Below the pieces are notes generated by a model, which had not been told where the DNA came from, searched no databases, and saw nothing but the letters and a program-made list of their open reading frames with translations. A stretch of DNA of 46,365 nt from Xylaria sp. FL1777 (Eukaryota > Ascomycota > Sordariomycetes > Xylariales > Xylariaceae), in contig MU400776.1 of NCBI GenBank assembly GCA_022578965.1, positions 1 through 46,365 on the forward strand, read 5' to 3'. The position numbers and the translations under genes were made by a program. Shown piece after piece: positions 11,986 through 22,499 of this stretch; position 1 is the first letter of the stretch; every line of letters begins with the position of its first letter.

Positions 11986-11990
11986 TTACT
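11986..11990. repeat. Target-site duplication of element B (right, TTACT)
   Basis: This is identical to 4278-4282 and directly follows the LTR. Confidence 0.85.
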
Positions 11991-14054
11991 ATATTTTTAA
12001 TCTTTTATTTTTTTAACTTATTTTTAAGGTTTAGCATAAATAAACTATATTTATATTTAGCTTTTTAAAGCTTAAGCAGCTAAATTAAAAAAACAAAATA
12101 AAAACAGCTATATTGTTTTAAAAAACTAATATAATATGCTTATAAATTAACTATAAAAAGAATTCAAAAAGGTTTAATAAACTTAAGCGCTAACTTTTTA
12201 TTCTTAAACTTAATATTTTTTATTAATAGTATTACTAAGTCTTTAGTTTTAAAAATTATAAGTTTATACTTATTGTTATAATATTTTATATATTTATTAG
12301 TTATAATTTACTATTGCTTTATTATTTTGTTTTTAATAGTTTATAACTTGTTAAAACGTTTTTATATAGCTAAAATTCTTTTTAATGTAAAGTTATTTTT
12401 AATAAACAAACAAAATTCTAGCATATAACTATATAAAGCTTTAAAAAATAATCATTTAGTTATAAAATTAATAGCAAAATTTATAGCAAAAAAAGCTTAA
12501 AGTAAAAGTTAAAGCTAATTAGTTTATTTATTATTTATAAAGCACTTAAAATAGCTTTTAATTACTTAGTTTATTCGTTTTGTTTGTTTATTAGTTTTAA
12601 AATAAAATACTATTAAAAGCTTTTGCTTAACTTTTAAATAATAATATAAATTAAACTAAAATTAACTAATAAAAACAAAGCTTTTATTAAAAATAATGCT
12701 TTTTAAGCTACTATAAATACATTTAATCTTATAATAAAATAAAACTGCTAGCTTAACTAAAATTATAGTAATATTAACTAAAAATAAGTATATAAGCTTA
12801 ATAAATCTATTTATAATAATAAAAATAATATTAACTGGTTTTTTTTTATAAAAAGTTTTTAGCAAACCTATAATAAAGTTTATAAATAGCTTTTATATAA
12901 ATCTATTAAGTATTAATAAAGCATTAAGTTTATTATACTTTTAATAATATTTTGCTTTAGTTTTAAAGCAAATTATATAGCTTTATACATACTTTTTAAT
13001 ATTTAGTTTTATATTGTTTTAGTAAAACTTTTATTATAGCAGTTCTAAAGTGCAGCTTTAGCTAAAATGTTTAGCTAAAAAATTATTATAATATAGCTTA
13101 ATAAGTTAAAAATATATAGCTTTTTTAAAAAAAATATAAATTTTGTTTTTATAGCAAACTAAAAATTTTTTTATTAACTATTAAAAATTTGTAAGCTTTT
13201 TTGCCTTTAATTGCTTTATAATTGCATAGCATTTAAGGTTTCTTTTTTAAACTTTTTAAATAAAGTTTTTTAGCTTTTTAAAAGCTTTTAAATTTTCTAA
13301 TTTCTTTAAGCCTGCAGCTATTTATATACGTAAACGCATAACTGCTTAAATAAAAAAGGCTTTTTTAGCAAATATAGCCTTAAAGTACAAAGCTTTAGCT
13401 TAAGCACTAAAATATAAATTAAAAACTTTAACTTGTTGTACTACTACAACTTTTTTTTTTAACGTTAAAAAAATATTAATATTACTAAGCAAAACAGCTA
13501 TATAATTAAAACAACGCAAAAAAAAAATTAGCTCTGTTTTTTTTGCCTGCTTAATATTTAATAATAAAATTAAAAAAAGCTAATAATAAATACTAATAAG
13601 CTTGCTTTTTATTAAGCTTTAGCGTTTTTATAAATGCTTAAAAGTTAGCATAATTAATTAACACTTTAACTAATAAATTGCTTCCTTATAAATAATACTG
13701 CTAATACTTAAAGCAATTTATTATTATAAGCATTTTTTAGTTAAGCATATTATATTGCATTTTTTTTTTAAATAGCTTTTAAAAATAAAACGTAATTAGT
13801 TTAAAAATGCTTTAATTATTTTGCTAAAATAAATTTTCTGCAAAAGCTACTTTAAAAGAATTAGTTTTTAGCAATATTTGTTTTTTAGGGTTAAAATAAG
13901 TAAAAAAAATAGCTTGCTTAAATGCATTTTAAAAGTTCTTAAAAGCTTTTTTTCTAAAACTATTTAAAAAGATTTAACCTTTTTTTGTTTTTATTACGTC
14001 TTTTTTTAAATACTTAAATAAAAGCGCAGTAATATAAAAATACCTGTTTATAAA
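11991..14054. other. Unassigned decayed DNA between elements B and D
   Basis: About 2 kb of AT-rich, heavily mutated sequence. On the minus strand at about 13,680-13,980 a frame with only TAA/TAG interruptions can be followed, which suggests a mutated coding region, but no motif I know was found. It was contiguous with 37076 onward before D inserted, and with 4053-4277 before B inserted. It may therefore be a further part of the decayed element seen at 38.5-40.5 kb. Confidence 0.4.
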
Positions 14055-14059
14055 ACAGC
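14055..14059. repeat. Target-site duplication of element D (left, ACAGC)
   Basis: ACAGC precedes the D LTR start at 14060 and is repeated at 37071-37075 directly after the right LTR. The match over 23 kb shows that both LTRs belong to one integration event. Confidence 0.88.
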
Positions 14060-14272
14060 TAATAGGCCTGCGTAAAGGGTTAAACTAGTAATCTCTAGAG
14101 GAAAGTTTGTAAGTAGTATTAGCCTTATAAGCTAAGCTATATACTATAGCTATAAAAATAAAGCATATATAGCTTGTGCTTTATACTTACTATAGAAATA
14201 TTAAATTAGCTAGTATTATATAAAACTTAGAAAATCTATTATTTGTTTTATTACTTATTAACTTTTTTATTA
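14060..14272 (+). repeat. 5' LTR of element D
   Basis: This 213-bp repeat runs from TAATAGGCCTGCG to TTTTTTATTA, consistent with TG...CA after TGA-to-TAA and TCA-to-TTA. A TATA-like TATAAAAATA is at 14151-14160. By hand alignment it differs from the right LTR at about 27 positions, and every difference is a transition. Confidence 0.93.
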
Positions 14273-14850
14273 AAGTAGTGCTTTACTACGCTTGTTTTAT
14301 TGCAAATACTATACTATACTATACTAAAACTACTTAGTTTTTTAATTGTAAAGTTATAAAAACATTTTTTTTTGCTAGCAGTAATTAACTTACTTCTATA
14401 AGCTGCAGCACTACTAATTAACTTTGTTAAAGCAAATATTTTGCTATAAACACCTGTTTTTTAGCGCTAAGTAAACTTTTGTACTATATTTAGCTAAACT
14501 TAGTCTGCTTATTACTTTTGTATTTTAAAAGTACTTGTTTTATAAAATTGCGTAAGCAACTTATAGCAAACTATATATTTTCGTAAACGTTGCAAATTAC
14601 TTACTGCACTTAACCTAACGTAGCTTTTAAGTTAGTTAGCTTAGTTCTTACTAAAATCCAAAACATAGCAGCTTACTATTAGTACTAAAATTAAAATATC
14701 TTTTATTACTTTTTATAGTTTACTGCGTTATTTTTTATAACTTGCTGCATTAAATTAAAATTATATATGCTATTTAACAATAGCTTTACTAGTTTATACT
14801 TACTTGGATTTTTATTTAATAATACAATCGTACTATTAAACAATATATTG

Positions 14851-16060
14851 GACATATATAGCAAAGGTTCAAAAGATCCAAAAGAACTTAGAGATCTAAA
14901 AAAACCTAGGGATCTAAAAGAACTCAGCTGAACAATAAGCGCTAAACCTACTACTGCAAAAAACTTAAAAGTTAAAGTAAACGTAGCAACAGTTTAGTTC
15001 TTTATAAAAAAAGCTAAAGAAATAAAATCTAGCTAAAAGCAAAATAAAAAAAATATAGCAACACTAAAACAGTTAATAAAGATATTAAAAAATAATATAA
15101 ATAATAGCACTAAAAGATTAAAGCTTAGCATAAGCAAACTAGCTAAAGAAATTTGCAGAATTAGCAAAAAAACTAAAAAGGCCAAAAAAAAAAAAAAAAA
15201 AACAATCTAGTAAAACTGCTGGATTTTTTTAATCTATTTAACCTTACTAGAACTAGTAAGCCTAAAAGAACTAGCAACTTTAACACTAAAACTTAAAACC
15301 CTAAAAGTAAACTACTAAACTTACTTTATAATAGCAGTAATAACAACTTTTTTTTTTTTGTTTTTTATTAAATCGTTGTAGTAATAGTTATAGTAATACT
15401 TTAGAATTTACTTATACTAAAGAAAGATTTATTAAAATTAAACAAAAAAACGTTAGTATATTTAACCTTAAATAAAACAACTTTAACGATTGTAAAGTTA
15501 TAGCTAATAGCAAAAACATTATATATACTAATGTTTATTTTTTTAGCAATTATATTAAAGCGTTGCTTAAAAAAAAAAACTTTAACAAAGCACAAATTAT
15601 AAAGTTGTTCGATTATTTGTTAGCTAGCTTAGCACTTTTATAATAAAACAATAAAATTATAGCGCTTTAGTAAAAGCTACTATAATTAGCCGAACTAAAG
15701 TTGCTTTTAAAAAGTTTAAAAAAACGTTTTAAAATACGTACTAAAAAAGCTACAAAAAAATTCTTAAAAAGTTAACTTACTTTTTAAAACATAGCTAAAA
15801 ACTAAAACGCTGTTTTTTATTTTATTTAGCGCAAGCTATAATATGCTTATACAAACTATACTTTTGCTACAGATAACTTAAACTAAATTAAAGTTATAAA
15901 AAACATTTAAAACTAATAAAACAACAAAATTGTAGATTATATTAAACTACTTAAAAAAAAGGAAACCTTTAAAAACTACATAAAAAAGATTAAAAAAGCT
16001 AAACACGGTTTAAAACAAAAAGCTAAACGCTAACATTTAAATATAAAGCTTAAAATAAAA
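14851..16060 (+). pseudogene. gag: Decayed gag-like region of element D
   Basis: This lies directly downstream of the 5' LTR and leader, where gag belongs. The first part (14875-15200) reads as Lys-rich, probably helical sequence such as QLIKILKNNI with few stops. The second part (15401-15850) is in the pol-compatible frame and is broken only by TAA/TAG; it includes LEFTYTKERFIKIKQ and later KNIIYTNVYFFSNYIK. The two parts are in different frames, with an A-run near 15185-15199 between them, so an indel there is likely. Assignment as gag rests on position; I saw no clear zinc knuckle. Confidence 0.55.
14875..14928 (+). repeat. Three tandem 18-bp repeats in the D gag-like region
   Basis: The units at 14875, 14893 and 14911 all begin GATCYAAAA and would encode a six-residue Asp/Lys/Arg-rich unit (DPKELR, DLKKPR, DLKELS as read). 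The stretch is unusually GC-rich for the window and keeps CC and GG words, so it has escaped most of the mutation. Confidence 0.75.
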
Positions 16061-16084
16061 CGTTTTTTAAAGTTAAACACTTTT

Positions 16085-16480
16085 AGTTAATTTAACCGTA
16101 AAAACAATTATTTTAACTATTGCTTTAATTATTGCAGAAATAAACGTTATAACAGTAATAATTATTGCTGCAATAATTAAAGCTATAAAAAAAGCTGCAA
16201 CTAAAGCTGCAACTATAACTGCAGTTATAATTAAAGCTATAATTATAATAAAAGCTATTATAGCAACTATAGCTAAAACTATAGTTATAACCAAAGTTAT
16301 AATTGCAGCTATAAGCATAATTGCAATTATAATTACTACTATAACTATAATTATAAACGTAATTATAATAAAGATTGCAATTAAAACTGCAATAAAGATT
16401 AAGATTAAAAAAACTATAACTATAACTATAACCGTAATTAAAATTAAAATTGCTGCAAAAGCAAAAAATATAGCATACAT
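16085..16480 (+). repeat. Low-complexity triplet-rich region in element D
   Basis: About 400 bp are built from imperfect repeats of words such as GCTATAATT, GCAACT and ATAACTATA. The only long open frame is antisense and consists almost wholly of Ile, Ala and Val; it is best read as a composition effect, not a gene. A similar low-complexity block on the other strand lies at 38640-39110. Confidence 0.65.
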
Positions 16481-17221
16481 TTTGCTAATAGTAAAAAAAG
16501 CAATAATAATAAAGCAACATTTTTTTAAAAAAGTAAATTTAAATATTATATTAAAAATAGCGCTTTTTATATTATAAACTTTTCTTTAATGTGCTATTAG
16601 TACTACTAACAATATAAATTGCTTTTTATGCTAAAATTGCACTTAAAAAAGTACAAGTGTTAAGTTAAATTAGAAAAGCTAACAAAAACTAATATTTTTT
16701 CCTTAGTTAACACGTTATAACGCATATGCAAGTATTGCTTAAAAATCTTTTTTTTACATAATTTGCTTTTTTAATACATATACTAATGTTAAAACGCTTA
16801 AAATAGCATTATATGCTACTTTAAAAATACTATAAGCCTAGAGTTAGTACTTAAGCTAATAAAGCTAACTAAAGCAAAAAAGCTTGCTAAGCTTGCTAAA
16901 GCAGCAAAAATTCCTAATAAAAAAGTTCTAGTTAGCAAAGCTTTTAGTACTAATTAGTATAACACTATACATTAGTTTAGTTTTATATACTTACAAACAA
17001 AAATATAAACTAAGCTAACTAAACTAAACTGCAAGATTTATGTTAATTCTAAAACAAGACGTATAATAATTAGTTATAGCTTTTTAAACAAAACTAATTA
17101 TACTATTAAAAAAAGGAAAAAGCAAGTAATTATAGTTAAGAACTAAATAGTTGCTTTAACTAAATAAGCCATATTTATTTTTTATGTATGCAGAATTAAT
17201 AAAAGCAAAAAACCCTACATA
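16481..17221 (+). other. Gag-pol transition region of element D, unresolved
   Basis: About 740 bp of A-rich plus-strand DNA between the low-complexity region and the readable start of pol. The end of gag and the beginning of the protease are expected here. No active-site motif was recognised. Confidence 0.4.
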
Positions 17222-18712
17222 TACGAATTCTAAAAAAAAAGTTAAGTTATTAATAACTATTTAAAACTTAGCATGCTTATTAAAAACAATTTTCTAAAGC
17301 TATATAAAGCAGTTATTAACTATAAAACCGAGATTATTACGTACAAAAGCTTAAATAACTTTGCACTTTTTTTTTATGTGCTAATATAAAAAAAGAAATG
17401 CGTACGTTAAATTGTTAACTAAAATAACGTTATTGTTCTTAAAGGCAGCAAGGCGTATATTATAGTAAACTATAAGCTATTGCCCGCTAATTGCAATTTC
17501 TGCTTTTTAGCAATACATAAAACTATTTTAAATATTATAGTAAATATTAAAACTCCTAAGGTTATTCTAGTTATAAACATTGCTAATACGTTTATAAAAA
17601 TCTCCAAAGGAACTAAAATTAAGCAAATACAAGAAAACAAAAACAGTAGTTATTATATTTTATCCTAGAAAGCAGCTATAAAAACACTAGCTTGCGTTGC
17701 TATAAAACTTGCTGCACTTTTAGCTAGCATAATAAGTTTAAAAGCTCTAGCTATTATTAATTTATTAATACTTATAAATAAAGAATTTAAAATGTTAGCC
17801 TTAGTTATTACACTTGCAATAAACAGTATGCTTTTAGTTAAAAAAGCTAAATATATAAACAAATTAGCAAAAAGTACAAGCAATTTAACTCTTACGTTAA
17901 AAAAACATAACACAACAAGTACTTCTTTAACTAATGCTATGTTTAATATAGTATAAAAGTCTAAAAACTTTCTAGCTATTAAATATAATCTAGTGCTAAA
18001 CAAACTTCTAAAAGCAAAACTAAAAATCTTAAACATTTATGCTACTTTAAGTATTAAAAAACTAAGCAACTTGCCTAAAAAAATCACAAAAGAAAGCATT
18101 TATATTTATGCTAAAAAAGCATTTAAAGCTGCTAAGTTTGCTAAAGTTATAAAAATATATAACATATAGACTAATTAAAGCAAAGTTAACATTTTTATAA
18201 ATTAACAAATAAAAATTCTATTAGTTAATAATTAGCAAAAAACAAAACTTAATTTACATAAGTACTTTTTAAGTTATAAAAACATAAAAGTACTTAATAA
18301 TACATATAACAAACTTCACAAAATAAAACGTATAAAATAAATAAATAAACTTATACTATTTGCGCACTCCGTATTTATTATATAGCAAAAAGTAAACAAA
18401 GTAAACAAAAGCTAAATAATTATTAATTTTTAACAATTAAACAAAGTTACTATACTAAATAGTTATTTTTTATTTTTGCAAAGCAAAGTAATAGCTAGTT
18501 TGCTAAGTAAACAATATATTATTTGCGTTAATGCAACTAGGTTTTTTTATTAGTTTTTTGTTTACCTAAATTATTAAAACAAGTTTACCGTAATTAGTTC
18601 ATATAAAATAAAAAAGTCTAACATAGCACTAATAAAGTTTTATAATTTACTAAGCTATATATAAAAGTTTATAAATAGGTTGTTTTATTAGTACTTAAAC
18701 TTTTATTATTAT

Positions 18713-18724
18713 TTTATTAATAAC
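18713..18724 (+). other. RT catalytic box of element D, inactivated (FINN)
   Basis: Codons TTT ATT AAT AAC occupy the position of the Y/F-x-D-D motif in the RT palm. Both metal-binding Asp codons have become Asn by a G-to-A transition, the change expected from RIP acting on the opposite strand. Confidence 0.85.
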
Positions 18725-19584
18725 ATTATTATTTATTTTAACACTTTTAAAAAATACGTAAAACACTTAAATATAATTTTTGGTTTTTTTAAAGCGCGCA
18801 ATATTGCTATAGCTTCGCAAAAGTCGTTTATTAAATACCTGTTAGTTAAGTTGCTAAGCTTCTAAGTAAACGCTTTAAAACTAACTAATACTACTAATTA
18901 TATACAGGCATTTAAACAGCTCGCTTTTTTAAAGAACTTATAAGCTTTAAAACAATACTTAAAAGCTAGTTCTTTTTTAAGAAACTTAATTCCTTATTAT
19001 ATATAGCTAGCTTAACCTTTACAAAACTACAAAACTAAGCTATTAACTAAAAGGCATAAAAAAAGTAAAGTAATAAATAAAAACTTTAAATGCTACAAGC
19101 ATTATGTTTATATAACGAACTATAATTTTATTTTTGCTAAACTTAAATTTTTTCGCATAGTGCAAAACGTAATTTATTTAAAAATTATTTTGCGTTATTA
19201 TAATCTTAAAAAATAATTGTTTATACAAGTTAACAGCTCTAAAGAACAAAGATTTAAAGTAATAATATTTTACACTAAAAAGAAGTATAAATAAATATTA
19301 AAGACCTACATTTTTTTAACACAGGTAAAACTAGTAATATACTTAAATAAATATTTATTAAAGGCCAAAGTGCAATATAGCTTTCTAAAGTTAAAAGTTG
19401 CTTGTTTTGTTTAAGCTACTAAAAAATTGCGTATTATAATACACTTAAACAAGCGCTTTGTTGTAGTACTAACTAATTACAACATTAGCATAAATATAAT
19501 AAACAAAACAACCTTAAATATATTTACTACTAACTATTTAAATATATAACTAGTAAACTTATTAGTATACTTTTTATAGTATAA

Positions 19585-19588
19585 GTAC
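19585..19588. repeat. Target-site duplication of element A2 (left, GTAC)
   Basis: GTAC precedes the A2 LTR at 19589 and follows the other LTR at 34568-34571. Flanking bases extend the identity to AGTACT, so 4 to 5 bp is the supported length. Removing A2 with one GTAC rejoins the D pol frame exactly. Confidence 0.85.
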
Positions 19589-19892
19589 TAAAATAAAGCA
19601 GTACAATTACGCAAGATTTATTATACCACTTTAATTGCAAAAAGATAAGTTATAACTTATGCATTTAAGTAATTAAGCCATATATAAATTGAAAAATTAA
19701 ACAATTAATTAAAAAGCTATTTAACAATACAAATAAAGCAACTATAGCTAATTTTCATTTTTTTTTGTATGTTTATTAAGTTTATACTTCGAAATTTAGT
19801 ATAATACTTATACTTTTATTCTTATTATATAACTTAGCTTAAACTTACTTTAACTAGCTAATTAGCTTATTTAGCTACTTTATTTTATTTTA
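19589..19892 (-). repeat. 3' LTR of element A2
   Basis: This 304-bp repeat is the same length as 34264-34567 and in the same orientation. It starts TAAAATAAAGCAG after the TSD and ends TTTATTTTA. It is more mutated than its partner; for example, stretches with CTC and CCC in the right LTR are TTT or CTT here. Confidence 0.9.
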
Positions 19893-19905
19893 ATCTTTTT
19901 TTATT
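19893..19905 (-). promoter_or_regulatory. Polypurine tract of element A2
   Basis: Read on the minus strand this is AATAAAAAAAGAT ending at the LTR border. It is the expected position and composition of a plus-strand primer tract. No comparable purine run touches the inner edge of the right LTR, which supports minus orientation. Confidence 0.5.
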
Positions 19906-20400
19906 AAAATATAATTACTTTTAGTTTATTTTAATACTTATAATTATATAGTTTTTTATTTTTATTAGCATTTTTTAAACAAAGTTAATATTATTTTTTT
20001 TTGCTTATTTAGTTTTATAAGTTTTTTTTTATTTTTTTTGCTATATTTAAAAATAGCTTAAGCTTTAGCGCTTATAAAAGCATTATAACTTTATTAAAAC
20101 TAGTTTTAGCTTTTTTATATATTTAAATATATAAGTAAAAGCCTTTAAAAATATTTAGCGTTTTTTTTATAAAAGTGCTTATAAAAAGTTTATATTTTTT
20201 TTTTTTTTAAACTATTAAGCTTAGCTAAGTTTTATATTTAGCTTATTATACTTAAAAAAAAAAATATTTATAAAGGTTTCTGTAGTAAAATAACTTTGTA
20301 CTATTAAAACGTTTTTATATTGCTTATAATATAACTTTTTTAGTATAATTGTTAGTTTTTTTTGCTAGGAACTTTTTTTGTGCTTTAAGGTAAAAAGCAC

Positions 20401-20700
20401 TAAAAAAACAAAACGATTAACTTTTAGTTTTTTTTCTGGCGTTTTTTTTTTACTCCGTGTATTTTTAGCGCTTAATAATAAAAAAGCTAACTTATTAGAT
20501 CTAAAAAAAGTTGTCTTTAGTTCTTTTAAAAAATAATAAAGCTTAGCGTTTATTAAAAGTAATAAATGTAAATCTTTTTATAATTTAAAGCTAAAATGCT
20601 TTTTAAAGTTTGCTTTTAAAAATTAAATAAGCTATTTATAACTCTTTTAATTATTAATACTTCTTTTTAAATATTAGCTTATTAGGTTGCAAAACATATA
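20401..20700 (-). pseudogene. Unidentified coding-like frame in element A2, near its 3' end
   Basis: Reading the minus strand leftward from 20700, one frame runs 100 codons with only five TAA/TAG interruptions and no TGA. It includes HFSFKL, LLLLINAKLYYFLKELKTTFF and ends in a Lys-rich stretch (SKKKTPEKK). The amino-acid texture looks like real protein, not random AT-rich DNA. I do not recognise the family, and it does not resemble Ty3/gypsy pol. It may be the C-terminal part of the protein encoded by A2 or by something nested in it. Confidence 0.4.
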
Positions 20701-22499
20701 ATATAAATATAAAGCTTTAATAAACCTATATATATAGTTATTATGTTAGCAAAAGTAAAGAAATATAAAATAGCTTAATATAACTTTTATATTAAAGTGC
20801 TTTGTTATTTAATATTTTTATAATTTTTAAAAAATTTGTTTGTTATTTTTATTAATAGTATGTTTAAAGTTCAAAATATATACTACTTTTAAAACAGTAT
20901 TAATAAAAATAGTAATCTAATAATTATTTAAGTAATATTTTATTATAAAATATTTTATTTAAAAAGTTGCAGCAATTATTACAGTTTATTTTGCGTTTTG
21001 CTAGTTTATAAAAAAATCTTTTATAAACTAGCTATACTTAAGTTTAATATTTATTTTTAAAGCTTTAGCTTTTTTATTTATATATAGCTAAAGCAACATG
21101 TTTAGCAAAGCTTTTATTTTATGCTTATTTAGCTATTTTTTAGCGTTTAGCTTTATAAAAATATTTGTAATATAAACAGCTTTAATTTTTTATTTTGTAA
21201 TGTTTACTTTATAAAAGTTTTTATAGCAGCTATAAATAGCAAGCCTTTTTTAGTAATTTAAATATTTTTGTTTATACTAGTAGGTTTTTTTAGTAGCTAT
21301 TTATTGTTTTAAAAAAAAAGTTTTTAATTACTGCTTTTTATTATTTTTATATATTGTTTTTAAAACTTTACTTAGCAAAAAATAATAAGCTAGCTTTTGT
21401 TTATTGTAAAGCTTTAGTTTATTAAAATGTTTTATGTTATTATTTTTTTAATAATTATTTAAAGCTTTTTTTAATAGCAGTTTTTTTAAGGATTTTATAA
21501 ACAATAACTGCTAAATATTTAGTTTTTATACTGCAAGTTTTTATTTTTTATGTAGTTTTAGCTTTATTGCTAAAACTATTAAATTTTTTATAAACGTAAC
21601 ATTAAACTTATTAAAGCAAAAATCGTTATTTTTGCAGTGTTTTTTAATTTTAAATAAGTATTATATTAATATTATAGAACTTTTTATAGCTATAAATTTT
21701 AACATTTAGTTTATAGCTTATAAAAATACCCTTAAATATTTAGTTTTTAGTTTAAGCATATAAAATAACGTTTTATTTGCGTTTATTAAGTAGTTTTATG
21801 TAATAAAATATGCTATAAAAGCTTTTCTTTAAAAATTAAGCGCTTTTTTATTAAGCAACAAATTAAAAATATAAAAAACTTTTATTAAAATTACATGTAG
21901 TATAAACTACTAATATTTTAACGCTTTTTTATTATAATATCTTTTATGTATTAAGTATATTGCTTTTTTTTATATTTATTAAACTAAGTTTAAAAATAAG
22001 TTTTAGCAAGTTTTGCTATTTTTAAAAAACGTATAGCTAAAGTGCTCTTTTAGTACTATTTTTTTTTTTTTTTCTAAGTTTTTAAAAAACAAACTTTTTA
22101 TAAAGGTTATTTCTTTTTATATAAAATAAAACTTCAAAATAAACTTTAAAAAAACATTAACTAAAAAAAGCAGTATGTTTTTTAGCTAAACATTTTTTGC
22201 ATTTAGTTTTTTAATTTATAAAAAAAGCTAGCAGGCTAAATATTTCTTGTACTTTAAATTTTTAACAATTATTAGCTTTTTTTTAAAGCTATTTTTAAAA
22301 AGCTATTAGTTTTTAAAGAAAAGCTTTTTATAATTAGCAGTTAAGTTTATATATATATATTTATTTTTTTTTCTTTTTGCTTTTTTTTTAAAGTCTGCTA
22401 TTTTTTATGCTAGTTATTTATACGCTTTAGTATTAAGTATTAGCTTTGCAAAACTTTTAAAGAAAAATACTTCTATTTTTAGTTAATTTGCAGTACTAA

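Larger units (their letters stand above)
17222..19588 (+). pseudogene. pol: Decayed pol of element D, first part (protease/linker, RT, RNase H)
   Basis: A single frame carries this whole part. 17222-17470 looks like the end of an aspartic protease region. 17480-17640 matches the linker between protease and RT, ending VINIANTFIKISKGTKI. RT occupies about 18.2-19.1 kb: the catalytic box at 18713-18724 reads FINN where the family has Y/F-x-DD, both Asp being lost by G-to-A; the thumb reads QYLKASSFLRNLIPYY at about 18,950-19,000. RNase H begins near 19,215 (VNSSKEQRF, first acidic residue Asp-to-Asn) and continues with LKLKVACFV*ATKKLR. The frame is cut at 19588 by element A2 and resumes at 34572. 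Stops are TAA/TAG only. Confidence 0.92.

Noticed and set aside
12662..12865. 67-codon minus-strand open frame
   Set aside because: It has no start context, motif or neighbour support. A frame of this length is plausible by chance in DNA lacking TGA, and it lies in an unresolved decayed region.
16073..16480. 135-codon minus-strand open frame made almost wholly of Ile, Ala and Val, resembling a membrane protein
   Set aside because: It is the antisense of a low-complexity triplet-rich region in element D on the plus strand. Such a frame arises from repeated ATT, GCT and GTT complements.
17665..18036. 123-codon minus-strand open frame
   Set aside because: The plus strand here carries D's pol frame between the protease linker and RT, with only a few TAA/TAG stops. 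The minus frame is its shadow.
19589..19892. Solo LTR of family A
   Set aside because: The direct partner at 34264-34567, the matching GTAC duplication and the rejoining of D's pol frame show that it is the 3' LTR of a 15-kb element.
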